Under the pieces are notes generated by a model. That model ran no database searches, was not told the DNA's origin, and worked only from the letters and a program-made list of their open reading frames with translations. Positions 51,080 through 62,000 of a stretch of DNA of 64,000 bases are shown one piece after another (the stretch's first letter is position 1; each line of letters starts with the position of its first letter). The DNA is taken from NCBI GenBank assembly GCA_000333855.2, contig CM007332.1, forward strand, positions 403,236 through 467,235. The letters are read 5' to 3'. A program made the position numbers and the translations under genes. The DNA comes from Endotrypanum monterogeii. Lineage: Eukaryota > Euglenozoa > Kinetoplastea > Trypanosomatida > Trypanosomatidae.

Positions 51080-51933
51080 GCCTCTCATGCTGCGGCAGGA
51101 GGGGTTCGTCCACATGTGCTCTGGATTGAGATTCATAGAACAGATTCATTTTGATAGTTTTGGCCCCCATTCCATTCATCGCCCCGTCCTAGTTGTGTCG
51201 TCGGGTCCGCTTTCCTGGAATCGTATATCTTCTTTAGCAGCGTCAACAGCGGCGCGGCAGAATACACCAAAGAACAAAAGACAAGTACACGTATATAGGT
51301 ACATATCAAGACGAGCCGGAGTCATGAATGTTTCAGCGGCCCATTTTTATGACCGCTACTGTGGGATAAACATATGGGATGTGGGCAAAGCAGGGTGTTT
51401 TTCTTCCCCCCCCCTCATCACGGCCCCCTCTTTCTGCGCTGCGTCTCCCAGTGCCACTGTGCATGTTTATTACGTTGCCTCTTTAAATTGCCTCTACTTC
51501 TCAATACACACATACACATTCACATTATTATTAATATTATATAATAATAATAATAATATGTATATATTCGTCGATTTTTATTCCCTTCACCCCCTCCTCC
51601 CACCGCCCAGATTTGGCTCACACCGCCTCGCCGTTCTTTCCGGTGAAGTCTCTAGTTAGTTGTAGTACATATTTCTTTCTCCCATCTGGCAAGAGGCAGC
51701 AGGGTGTCGTACATCGTGCCCTGTGAGTACATCAGTGCTTGTGGACAGACGCAAGTGGGTTCGAGGTGTCCCTCGCCCCCTCCCCCTCCTCTTCTTTTTC
51801 TTTCATTCCTTTCTCCAGTCAGCTGTTCTCCTGCTTGCCGCATTCTTTGGTGGGTGGGAGATTGCACTCTTCTGTTCACTGTGTTGTCCTCGAAAACCTT
51901 CCTTGCTACGTTGACCTGAATACATTGGTGGAA
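51080..51933. other. Intergenic region between Ctf4 and TMEM41-like genes
   Basis: About 0.85 kb, with a (TAA)n stretch at 51540-51558 and pyrimidine-rich blocks at 51585-51610 and 51775-51825. No gene was recognised. Confidence 0.6.
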
Positions 51934-51962
51934 CCTTCCCCTTCCCTATTCCCGTGCGCAAG
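51934..51962 (+). promoter_or_regulatory. Probable trans-splice acceptor of the TMEM41-like gene
   Basis: A C/T-rich tract ends in CCCGTGCGCAAG, with AG at 51961-51962. The first ATG (51986) is 24 nt downstream. Confidence 0.6.
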
Positions 51963-51985
51963 TGTACACATTGTGGGAAGGCATT

Positions 51986-52855
51986 ATGGCCGAAGGTCAC
52001 GCGGGGGTGTCGATGCACCGACCTGCGCGTCAGGTACTTCGTGTGCTGGTGCCCTTGATATCATGCGTTCTTTTTCTGCTTTACATAACCGGCACATTCA
52101 GTGTGCTGAGTCGGGTTCGGGAAATATTAAGGTCCAAGGATACGTCGCTGCGCTCTGCGTCTGGGATCGCTGAGTTTTCCAGGGAGCTGCAAAAGTTGGC
52201 GCAGCAGCAATACGGACAGGTTATTTTATTCATTACGTTACTGTACATCACATTGCAAACACTCTGCATTCCTGGAGCAGTGGTGCTGAACGCTGCGATA
52301 GGAGCTGTCATGGGCACCTTGCTGGGTGTGCCGTATTGCACTCTTCTTGGAACCTTAGGATCTGTGGGCTGCTTCTTTCTTTCCCGCAGTGTCGGAAAAT
52401 CGCTCGTGGAGGCGGTGGATGCGCGGCTGATGAAGGGGAAGGGTCTCAAAAAGATCTGCAGCCAAGTCTCGCGTCACCGCGCTGATCTGTTTGTCTATGT
52501 AGTTTTTCTTCGTCTAACACCCATTTTGCCCAATTGGCTTTTGAACCTCGCCTCTCCTGTGCTCGGGGTACCCTTGTATACTTTTGCAGGAGCAACCATG
52601 GTAGGCATCATTCCGCAGACATATTTATCCGTAAGGTTTGGCTCGCTGGCACGCTCAGGGAAGCCTGGTGAGAGCAGGCGTATTGTGACGCTGTGGGACA
52701 CGCTGCTCCTCGCCATCATCGGCGTAGTCATCGTCGTCACTTTTCGACTCAAGAAAAAATTTGCGCAGGAGCGAAAAGATGGCGGTTTCGGCGCCATAGG
52801 CTCAGAGAAAGGGTCATTTATCGTCTCCACAGGCGGTCCTGTGGGTGTGGTATGA
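51986..52855 (+). CDS. TMEM41-like VTT (SNARE-associated/DedA) membrane protein
   Basis: This 289-residue protein has the length and pattern of the TMEM41/VMP1/DedA superfamily. There is an N-terminal membrane span (about 17-36), a VTT core with TLQTLCIPGAVVLNAAIGA (about 89-107) and a Gly-rich reentrant-like region to 133. The hallmark FLRLTPILPNWLLNLASPV (174-192) is followed by VPLYTFAGATMVGIIPQTY, very close to the TMEM41 pattern LRxTPxLPNWxxNxxSPV. A last span lies at about 236-254, with a basic KKK end that may be cytosolic. TMEM41B and VMP1 are ER phospholipid scramblases needed for autophagosome and lipid-droplet formation. Here the same activity is inferred from the motif. Confidence 0.92.
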   Translation: MAEGHAGVSMHRPARQVLRVLVPLISCVLFLLYITGTFSVLSRVREILRSKDTSLRSASGIAEFSRELQKLAQQQYGQVILFITLLYITLQTLCIPGAVVLNAAIGAVMGTLLGVPYCTLLGTLGSVGCFFLSRSVGKSLVEAVDARLMKGKGLKKICSQVSRHRADLFVYVVFLRLTPILPNWLLNLASPVLGVPLYTFAGATMVGIIPQTYLSVRFGSLARSGKPGESRRIVTLWDTLLLAIIGVVIVVTFRLKKKFAQERKDGGFGAIGSEKGSFIVSTGGPVGVV

Positions 52856-53660
52856 ACGTTGTAGTGCATCTGACCCCCCCCCCCCCAAAAAAAAAAAAAA
52901 AAAAAAAAGAAAACATGTTGACCCAAGAGGTGCCTCGGGAAGGCTGCTCCCGATCCGCTACATGGAGGAGGGTGTGTGTGTGTGTCTGGAGGGGAGGTCA
53001 TGGGATGCGGTCACCAATTTCGTGTCATTTTTTCGTCGTTTTGTTCGGTAACCTCTCGCGGGGCGCTCGGGGGTTGTGGTGCATTCTCTATTTCCCTCCC
53101 CCCCCTTCCCTCCTCCTTCTTTGTGCGAATGAAGGACTGCGGAATAATTTTATTGTGCGGAGAAGTGATGAGGCACCGTTGCGGAAACCGCTCACACACC
53201 TTGATGGAACGAAAAAGGGGAAAATACAATCATAATGTTTGTGTGTGTACGTGTGTGAGGAGGAAGAGAGAGGGGGCACACACAGGAAGATTCCATACCC
53301 CTCTAAGCTCAAGTCTGCCGTCACGAAAAAAAAAAAAGTCAGGAGAGGCTCCACCTTTTTTTTTTCTTCCCTCCCTCCCTCCCTCGTCCCCCATCCCCTC
53401 CTCCTCTCTGGAGAGGAGTTGCATCTTCAATAGCAGCAGTGATGTGGAGGTTGACCCAACGCGGGGAACAGATTTCTTCGTGTGTGTTAATGAATGCTTC
53501 TTCAGGGGTGGGGTGGGGGGCGCCCTCCTCAGTGGAGGGCTGTGTCGACTTCCGTTCTTTCCTGATCATTCTTCCTCCTCTCCTTTTTTTTGCATCTCAT
53601 TATTCTCCTGCCGCTAACTGACGGCGAGGGAAAGGGTGGTGGGCTGGGGGGGGGTTGTCT
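52856..53660. other. Intergenic region before the RING gene
   Basis: Contains a C13-A22 homopolymer junction at 52874-52908, further T and G runs, and pyrimidine tracts (53088-53118, 53355-53405, 53560-53605). No gene was recognised. Confidence 0.6.
52874..52908. repeat. Homopolymer junction C(13)A(22)
   Basis: A run of about 13 C passes directly into about 22 A, only 19 bases after the stop codon of the TMEM41-like gene. Run lengths of this kind are often mis-sequenced. Confidence 0.85.
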
Positions 53661-53760
53661 TCAGCCTTTTGGTGCCGCTGTTTCACTCGAACATTACCGA
53701 CAACGGGCGGGTTACACACATAAGAAACATTACGAGGGGTGGGGTGGGGTGTTTTGATCA

Positions 53761-56394
53761 ATGCAGCAGAGGGGCAATGACGTGCCGATTTCACAGCGCA
53801 GTGCATTTGGTCGCATGATGGCCGCAAAGCGCACCAGCGGTGTAGGTCGCAGTGTGCATGGTGATAGCTGCTCCGGTGCTCAACCCAACACTTCAGTTGT
53901 GCTACCCGTCATTCGACAGTCACAGGAAGGAACGATCTCCGCGCCCATTGTTGGCTCACAGGTGAGATCTCCTGACGTGGCGGATTCCCATTTTTATACG
54001 AATGCATCGTCTAATGGGTCGCATGTTATCACAGCGAAGACTTCTCGCGGAGAGCTCCTTGCGATTATCACGCAGCTGCAGGCGGACCTCACGCAGCGCA
54101 CAGACAGCGTGAATGCGATACAAAGAAACTTTGAGCGTCTCAGCGCTATGCACTACGCAGAACAGCTTGAGCTTCAGCGCCTGCGCGTCTTAGAAACATC
54201 GAGGGTTGATACAAAGGGGGGTAAAGCCGAGCAACAGCAATTGGAAGGAGTGCTGGAGGAGATGCGCCACAAGGCACGCGTGCAGGAGACGACACATGCC
54301 CGACTGAAAGAGCAACTGCAGGCAATGCATGCCTTATGCTCACTTCAGAAAGACACTCAGCAACTGATCGCATCACACGCAGATAGTTATCGAGACGTTG
54401 TACAGGCGGAGGCGGCGGCTTACTCACAGCTAAGCGCGTGTTCTGTGGCTGAGCGCACCACCATTGGTGCTCAGCACGATGCACGGCATCAGCAGATGCT
54501 GTGCAGGGATGTCACAAAGTTGGTGATGGAGCACCACGCCCAGATTGTTCAGCACCTGGCTCGAGATCGACCTACCGACAGTCAGCGGGTGCTAGAGCCT
54601 CCGACAGAAAATTCTATTTTCACCATACGTGCTTTTGTACAGCGAGGGCTGTGGGAGGCGGCGACGCTCGTGGGCGAGTATATTTCTTTCAAGAAGACGA
54701 TAGACGATGATGGAAAAAGGCTCCACGAGGCCGAATACCAACGTCTTCAGAAACATTTGCAAACGACTCTCGAACAAACCCATCTTCTTCGCCTGCGTGC
54801 GACAGAGGAGGCGGAGATGGTGTGCCGAAATGCGCTGTTCTTGGGTGCGCTGCAGGTCCACGCTGTAATTCAAGAGGCCTTTCTCGATGTATCGCATTTA
54901 AAAGCGGATGCAGCAGCGACGTTGGCTTCGTCGTCTTTTGAGATGACGTCTTCCCTGCTGACGCAACGTGTCTCGGAATGGTGCGACGCGGCAGACACTC
55001 GCCTCCATCTCTTGCGCAGCACTATCGAAGCCTCCATGGCTGAAAATGAAAAGGTGTGCGCCAAAAACAGGAGAGATGCAGTGGAGGAGATGTTGCGTGC
55101 CGAGCGTGAGCGGTTACAGGCCTTACATAAGGCGGAGAAGCTCGCTCTGCAGGCTGATTGGTGTCAGAAGCAGGTGACTCTGCAACAAACCCACACAGCG
55201 CAGCTGACAGGGCTGCGAGGCGAACTGGAGGCGCAGTTGGCGGCTGCCGAAGATCGCCGTGTTGCTGCTGAGTTGCAAAACCGAGCCACTGAGGCCGCTC
55301 TGATTCGGGTGAATGATGACCACGCGGCTCAACTGCAGTCACTCAAGGCGTGTGGGGAGTCCGCTGTCTCGGATGCAATGCGTGCATGTGATCAGCGTTG
55401 GACTACATTATTCGAGGAGTATCGGAGGTACCAGATATCCTGTACAGAGGCGGTGGTGCAACTCTGTGATGATTTTCTTCTCACTCGTCTCCGCTGCGTA
55501 GGGGAAGAGGAAGAGACGCGTGCAGATATATATCGCGACCACTGGTATTTTCAGTCACTCATGCTACGGGATGAGAGTGTCGTCAAGGTCCAGTGTCGTG
55601 TGACAACTACAGTGCTCCTTGAGCGTATGCAGCATTACGCAGAACGCGAGACTGCGAGTCGTGCTCTCGTGTGCGCTGCCGAGTCCGCTGAGAGAACCGC
55701 TTTTCTTCACCGGGAAGGAGCGCTTAGGGCGCAGGTGCACCATGCCTTGGACATGTCTGCCGCTGTCGCCAGAGTGGAGGGGGCACGTGCTGAGGCGGCC
55801 GAGCAGGAAAAAGGGTTGCGACTGCGACTCGCTGCGCTAGAGGAGGATCTTCGACAGGCAAGCGCAAGTCGACTTGTCTCTTTGAATCAAGTCTCCGATG
55901 CCGCTGTTGCAGCGCGCGAGGCACAAGTTGCACTGGAGAGAACACAGAAGGACTTCGATGCATACAGGTCTAGTGTCATTGCCACGGCGCACCGCATCGA
56001 GGTGGCTGAGCGTGCTACGGAGAGCGCGTGTTGTTGTCCGTTGTGTTTGAGGCTCTATTCTCAACCCGTTGCCTGTGTGCCATGCGGCCACATTTTTTGT
56101 GCCGGTTGTCTCCTCCGACACGTACGGAATCGATCGCTGTCCAACGTCACCTCCTCTCTCACCTCCACTTCGCGCCTTTCTCTACGGGAGGAGGTCGGTG
56201 CAGGCACGGTGACGGAGCTGGAGCTGGCGCAGTGGCTGCATGGACAGCCTAAGTCGCATGCGCGGCTGTTCTGCCCGGAGTGTGCATCAGCAAGTGTGTC
56301 AATGGTAGTGGAGCTTCAGGCCCTGGGTGACCTCACTGCCAAATACAACTTCAAGAGGCGAAACATTGGGCTGCTGTTGGCGGAGCTGCGTTGA
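53761..56394 (+). CDS. Coiled-coil protein with C-terminal RING finger, probable E3 ubiquitin ligase
   Basis: The 877-residue protein is mostly coiled coil from about residue 95 to 740, rich in Glu, Gln, Arg and Ala heptads. A C3HC4 RING follows: Cys759, Cys762, Cys775, His777, Cys780, Cys783, then a long loop to Cys838 and Cys841. Loops between the third and fourth ligand pairs are usually shorter; this one has 54 residues, Ser/Thr-rich and then acidic. RING domains recruit E2 enzymes, so ubiquitin ligase activity is expected, with the coiled coil giving oligomers or substrate binding, as in Bre1-type ligases. The zinc ligands are complete. The first ATG is used; Met19 and Met20 are alternatives. 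An AG at 53663-53664 could be the splice site. The coiled-coil length and the C-terminal RING resemble Bre1 (histone H2B ligase), but the RING sequence does not settle this. Confidence 0.85.
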   Translation: MQQRGNDVPISQRSAFGRMMAAKRTSGVGRSVHGDSCSGAQPNTSVVLPVIRQSQEGTISAPIVGSQVRSPDVADSHFYTNASSNGSHVITAKTSRGELLAIITQLQADLTQRTDSVNAIQRNFERLSAMHYAEQLELQRLRVLETSRVDTKGGKAEQQQLEGVLEEMRHKARVQETTHARLKEQLQAMHALCSLQKDTQQLIASHADSYRDVVQAEAAAYSQLSACSVAERTTIGAQHDARHQQMLCRDVTKLVMEHHAQIVQHLARDRPTDSQRVLEPPTENSIFTIRAFVQRGLWEAATLVGEYISFKKTIDDDGKRLHEAEYQRLQKHLQTTLEQTHLLRLRATEEAEMVCRNALFLGALQVHAVIQEAFLDVSHLKADAAATLASSSFEMTSSLLTQRVSEWCDAADTRLHLLRSTIEASMAENEKVCAKNRRDAVEEMLRAERERLQALHKAEKLALQADWCQKQVTLQQTHTAQLTGLRGELEAQLAAAEDRRVAAELQNRATEAALIRVNDDHAAQLQSLKACGESAVSDAMRACDQRWTTLFEEYRRYQISCTEAVVQLCDDFLLTRLRCVGEEEETRADIYRDHWYFQSLMLRDESVVKVQCRVTTTVLLERMQHYAERETASRALVCAAESAERTAFLHREGALRAQVHHALDMSAAVARVEGARAEAAEQEKGLRLRLAALEEDLRQASASRLVSLNQVSDAAVAAREAQVALERTQKDFDAYRSSVIATAHRIEVAERATESACCCPLCLRLYSQPVACVPCGHIFCAGCLLRHVRNRSLSNVTSSLTSTSRLSLREEVGAGTVTELELAQWLHGQPKSHARLFCPECASASVSMVVELQALGDLTAKYNFKRRNIGLLLAELR

Positions 56395-56704
56395 CTACCT
56401 CTGCGTCTCGAACTGGACGGACCAACACATGGGGGTGGCGCAGGGGAAGGTAGAGTATGCACATGTATCTATAATGATTTCTTTGGGGAGGATTGAGATG
56501 ACACCTACGCGAATCGTTGAAATGTTTCGTTGCTCTGCAAAGCACTGCGCCTGCGACCTGTGTGTGTGTGTGTGTGTTGGCAGGTGTGGATGTGTGTGCT
56601 CTGTTTTATCTGCAGCTACTCAGCCTCCGCTTACACATGCATCGCCTTGTTATGAGAGAGAAAAAAAAGATGGATTGACCGCATGCAAGCACACACACAC
56701 ACAC

Positions 56705-56733
56705 CTATATATATATATATATATATATATATA
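56705..56733. repeat. (TA)n microsatellite
   Basis: About 14 TA units in the probable 3' UTR of the RING gene. Confidence 0.9.
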
Positions 56734-56865
56734 GGTTTACAAATAAATCTAGAAAGCGTAGGGGGGTTTATGCAGAGAGTAGGCGGTGCTGCAAATTTGC
56801 AGGATCGTAGACATCTCTGTGAACCTCCCTTCTTTCTTCCACTTCACCGACTGAAGGTACAGCTG

Positions 56866-56890
56866 CTTCTTCTTCTTCTTCTTCTTCTTC
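56866..56890. repeat. (TTC)n microsatellite
   Basis: About eight TTC units followed by a run of T, together a long pyrimidine tract. Confidence 0.9.
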
Positions 56891-57510
56891 TCTTTTTTTT
56901 TTTTTTGTTCCGGCTACCATCAGAGGGTGATCCGTCAAGTGCACCGTTAGCTGCCACGCCTTCTGCGTACTCGCGGCCACTGCTCGTCCAGGACATCTGT
57001 GTGGTGAACTGCATGTCGGTATTCCAATCGCTTTTGCCTCATCTTTCTCTCTCCCTCCGCCCCTGCCCTGCCCTGCCCGTCGGCATACCTGTCGACACCG
57101 TTGCTCCTACCCCTATAGTTCTCCTACACGCCTAGCGTTGCCTCACCTTCTACATTATTAGCACTTCGAGACCTCTTTTCGGACTGGCTTGCTTATCTCT
57201 TGCCAGGAATTGTGGTGTTACACTCGACATTGATCACATCTTAAGCTCATTCACCCCCCCCCCTCCTTCCTCCCTTTCGCATTACACATATCCGCGTCTC
57301 CCCGTCCCCTCTCTGCGTATACTGACATCCGCACGTGGAGGGTAGGGGTATACATCTCAGAAATCAAACCTGCGCAGGGTTTTCCACCCTCCGTTCCTGG
57401 CTTCAATCAACACAGACAGAGCATTTTTTTTTTTTTTGCCTTTTTTCGAGGGAGATCTATTTTTATCTGCTTTCCTAAAAGACACCTACATATACATATA
57501 TTTAATTATT

Positions 57511-57512
<2 letters not shown>

Positions 57513-57548
<36 letters not shown>
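57513..57548. repeat. (TA)n microsatellite
   Basis: About 17 TA units inside a longer A/T-only stretch (57499-57580). Confidence 0.9.
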
Positions 57549-57551
<3 letters not shown>

Positions 57552-58216
57552 TTTATTTATATATTTATATATTTATTCACAGAGGTGAGGCGGGGTTACG
57601 GAAATATTTGCCAAGAGCTTCTGTGCGCAACACGTCAAAGGTCTGGGGGTCTCCTTCCTACCCTCGCAGCTGTTTCACGGGGGGGAGCGCCATCTTTTTT
57701 TGTTTCCTGCTTATCCTTCCGCTCCTGTTCTCGCTCTGTACAACCTCATTCTTCTTGCATTTTCATTTGTTTCACTTTGTTTCTTTCTGACAATTTCACC
57801 CCCCCCCTCTTGCTTTATTAGCAACGTTAAGGCACCTCTCTCACACCTTCCTCTATAAGTCCTATGCATCGATCTTGGACCTGATATCAGTGAATATACC
57901 ATTCCCCTCCCCCCTTACCTACCTGCATTATAGCGTTTCTGTGTATTTTTCTCCCCGTTTCTCCACCACCACCTCACCTTGGTCTTACTGCGTAGCGTTT
58001 TTTCTTCCCTCCTAGACCTTTTTTATTTTGTATTTTTTTGTTCCGTACTGGACGGGCACAAATTTCTACTGAGTGCATTACTGAGTGTCTGCTTCATTTC
58101 TCTTATTGTTGTCGCGGTGGAATGGTTTCGAGACTTTCTTTTTCCTTTTTCTGAACTTCTTTTTTTTTTTTCCCTTCCCCTCATCTGCTTCCTTCGTCTC
58201 CTACGGCGTGCGCGTT

Positions 58217-58251
58217 TGTGTGTGTGTGTGTGTGTGCATATATACATCTAG

Positions 58252-58279
<28 letters not shown>
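58217..58279. repeat. (GT)n and (TA)n microsatellites
   Basis: About 10 GT units (58217-58236) and about 14 TA units (58252-58279) separated by a short ATAC-like stretch. Confidence 0.9.
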
Positions 58280-58282
<3 letters not shown>

Positions 58283-58920
58283 GCGCTGTTGAACGCAGCA
58301 CACGTCTGTCCATACCCGTCCCCTCGACCGATTTCTTTCCCCCCTTTCTCTTTTCACGACGTCCCCCCCCCCCCCCCCCAATAGCCTTCAGAGGAACGGA
58401 GGATTCTCAATTTTTTTTTGTTTCTGTTTAACACACCACGTACGCTGCCGTACGGCGAAGTGGGGATTAGTTCTAGTGGAGATACCCGTAGATCACACAC
58501 ACACACGAGCGTTTCTTCTTTTCCTGCTTTTTATTTCGTCCTACTCCTCGAGGTTTTCCCTGCCTTCCAGGCGCAATTTGCAAGGGTTAGCCGTAAGTAC
58601 ACCGTAACCCAGGCCCGACTTGCGTCTCCAAGGTTTCATCGCACAAAGAAATCGAGACGCCCTCGTGGCGATTTTCTTCGTGTGCTTCGAGCATTACTCA
58701 GAGGGGAGGGCTCAACTATATTTATATATTCAGTTTTTCAAATTTGTTTTCGTGATATCGGGGGCTTTTAGCCGGACTCCACTGCCACCTTGAGGAGTCC
58801 TCCCGAGTTTCTGGCTACCCGTTCTGTTTTGGCGACGGCGTCCTTGCAATTGTCTGATACCGCATGTTTCGGTGAGCGTAAACAAGGGTTGGACTCAGAT
58901 TTCACCACTGGCGCACGCAC

Positions 58921-58931
58921 CTCGTTTTCAG
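58921..58931 (+). promoter_or_regulatory. Possible trans-splice acceptor of the M1 peptidase gene
   Basis: CTCGTTTTCAG gives AG at 58930-58931, with no ATG before the start codon at 59010. The pyrimidine tract is short. An alternative AG at 58770-58771 would leave a tiny upstream frame (ATG TTT CGG TGA) in the leader. Confidence 0.4.
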
Positions 58932-59009
58932 TGTCGAGGTAAGCGGTGAGTCGGCGTGTATATCTATATTCCGACGGACCATCAGTGCCACGGTCTCCTT
59001 CACACGCCG

Positions 59010-62000
59010 ATGGCGCAGCTCCAGGTGATGCAGGGTGCGCCCTATCCGTCACCACCGCTGGTGCCCGAGTCTCATCTCAAAAGACTTCTCTCTCCGTCTT
59101 TTCGGATGCCAACGGATGTGCTACCGAGTCATTACGCTCTCGATTTTCAGCCTGACGCTCAGCGCAGCAGTTTTGTCGGCTCGGCGTACATAACGATGCG
59201 CGTGCAGGAGACACCTGCAGCCCCTTCTCACCATGTCACTCTCCACGCGCTCAACCTGCGCATTGCGGCATCAGCGGTGCGTATCTTTGTGCCTAACAAC
59301 CCTTCCAGTGTCGTCGGAGGTGCTGGCCCTTTGGCTCACCCGAGCTACCACATCGATGACGAGGCCTCTCGACAGCGGCCGTTCAGTAATGGTGAGGGTA
59401 TTTACCTTTCATGTCAGACGGTGCAGCATATTGATATTAGTGAGACGGTGCTGCTTTCTTTCGGCAAACCGCTTTCGAGCAAGGTAGGGGAAGTCTTTGT
59501 GCTCATCATCGACCGCTTCGACGGTGTTATTGCGACACCGCCAGAGTTTGATGGAATTTTTCAATCTCACTACGGGGACGTCGCTGCTCTAAGCACGCAT
59601 TTGGAGCCGACCGGGGCGCGACGACTTTTCCCTTGTTTCGACGAACCCGCGATACAAACAACATTTCAGATTTCTGTGATTGCTGCTGCTGAGCTAACTG
59701 TGCTCTCAAACACGGAGGTTGAGGCTGACATAGCACTCGCTAGGCTCCCATATGCCGTGCGGATGCCATTGTGCTCGGATCACGGCGCTAAATACCCAGA
59801 GACGGTAGTCGTGACAACTTCTGTGCGCGCCTCTGCGCCTCTAGACTCGGCGTCATCTGGAAAATCATGGCATTGTCTGCGCTTTCGTATCACACCGCTT
59901 CTTCACACCTGTATAGTTGGTTTCCATGTAGGTCGCTTTACCTTTCTCGAGCAACTCTCTAGACGTTCACGCGTCCTGTGTCGAGTGGTGCTGCCGTACA
60001 CCGAGCCAAGCAGCAGCGCTTGGTTTGCGCTAGACCTGGCTACCAAAGCTCTTGATTTTTTTGAGCAAGTGTTCGATGTGCGGTTGCCTCTGAAGAAGAT
60101 GGACGTGGTTGCTGTGGAGACGTTCCCGGTGGTTGGGATGGAAAACTGGGGCATGATCAATTTGCGCAAGGACTACGTGGTGGTGACTGAGAAGACACCG
60201 CTGGAGCGCCGCCAGGATGTGGCGCGGCTTATCGGCCATGAGATTTGCCATCAGTGGTTTGGCAACTGGGTCTCGATTGAGTGGTGGAGTTGTCTTTGGT
60301 TGAAGGAAGGCATGTGCCGCTACTTTGAATACGTTTTTGTCAACGCCCTCTTCCCTGGTTGGGGTTTGTGGAACGGCTTCCTGTGCAACATCTTCGGCAA
60401 CGCACTGCTTGCCGACGCGAGCCCGTGCGGGATGCACCCGGCTGACCACTCCAACCCTTCGTCGCGGCGTATCCTAGACTCGTTGAGCTCAATAAACAGC
60501 GACAAGGGGGCGTGTATACTGAAGATGCTCTTCACACTAATTGGTGCTGAGTGGCTGAGGCGTGCATCAAACCTGCTGCTGACTCGCCTCGCTGGCTCCT
60601 CGTTTAACTCCACGGACCTCGAACGCTGCATTATTGACACAGCCGATGAATGCCTTAGCGACGAGGCTCGCAGGAAACATATCAAGTCGATTAGTTCTTG
60701 CCTCAAAATGGTGGAGATAGCGAACTATCCTTACCTGTATATCCACCAGAAGCCAGGAAAGTCTTGTACTATCACACAATACAAGCCACCGCGCACGCAA
60801 CACTGCTTGCTCACCGCGTACCTTCAACAACAGCGCGGAAAAGCTAACACTACAATCGTCGACTTGTTCTCTGCGCCGACCTTGACATCCTTTGAGTGGA
60901 CACCCGATGCAATGCTAACTCGCGTCACCACACCCTTTTCGCTGCCGCTGAATGCTGTGGAGTGGACGCCAGGCGGCCGCACCACCGTCTGCCGTGTCTT
61001 CCTTGAGGAGATAGAGCACCATCTCACCTCACCAGCATTTACCTCTGCACTAGCGATCATGAAAGATGCTCCTCTCACACATCCCGCAGCGTTCCTTGGC
61101 GGGTCCGGTGCTGCGGCCTCGGGCACTGACGACGTCGTCTCTCCTCAGCAGAGACTGTCATCCTCGCCACAGCTGAAAGTACAAAAGCCCATTTTCTACC
61201 TCAACCAGGGCGGCAGCGGTTATTTCCAGTGCGAGTACGACGCGCCAACATGGCGCCGCCTCTTTGAACTTGTTACCACGTTGTCTGAGGAGGACCACAT
61301 GAGGATCACAATGCACTTTGTCAACTGCGGCAAGACGCAACTTGGCCATCAGCCAGGCGACACAGGCGACCGCTGCACATTGCTCCTGGAGTGGCTCCTG
61401 CGCCTTACAAGCACACCTGGGGCTATGAACTCTTTCTTATGGGACATTGTCACCTACGCGCTCACGAAGCTGGTACAGCTGGTGCATCAGTACTACTGCA
61501 ATACGATCGTGAAGGACTTCATCAACAGCCTCTACATGCCATTACAGAGGCGCTCCGTGTTATCGTTCTTTGCCCAGGAAAGGACCGTCTCCTTCCAAAG
61601 CTCTACACATCTTTCCCGCCAACTTGTGCTCCGCATGATGCAGCTGCTGTGTCTCTGCGACAACAAGGAGGTGATGGAGGAGGCAAAAGAGGCGGCGAAG
61701 TGGTCGTTGGGGGCACTCCTCTCACCTGGCGACATCTCCCACAATACATTCAGTGGACTGTCCAACACCTCCTGTGGTGGTGCTGTGAAGTCGATGAGCG
61801 ATAGCAGTTTTGTAAGGCTCACCGCTGTTGGTGTACTGCCCGCCGCAGTACACTCTTCTCAACGTCATGTAGGCGCAGAGTCCCCACTGTGCCCTGAAAA
61901 TGTTGCCTATCATGGTAGAGGCACCTTGCTCACACCAACAGTGCTGCCTGCTGCTGTTCGGATGCCACCTCGGCCCAGTTCGGCGCCGATGAGCAGCGTG

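Larger units (their letters stand above)
56395..58920. other. Intergenic region before the M1 peptidase gene
   Basis: About 2.5 kb. Contains a (TA)n tract at 56705-56733, (TTC)8 at 56866-56890 running into a T run, a (TA)n tract at 57513-57548, a (GT)n tract at 58217-58236, a (TA)n tract at 58252-58279 and a C16 run at 58364-58379. Small frames are T-rich and none looks coding. Confidence 0.6.

Noticed and set aside
51063..51659. 198-codon plus-strand frame overlapping the end of the Ctf4 gene
   Set aside because: It has no domain, overlaps a real gene, and its second half is encoded by TAA and TTA repeats.
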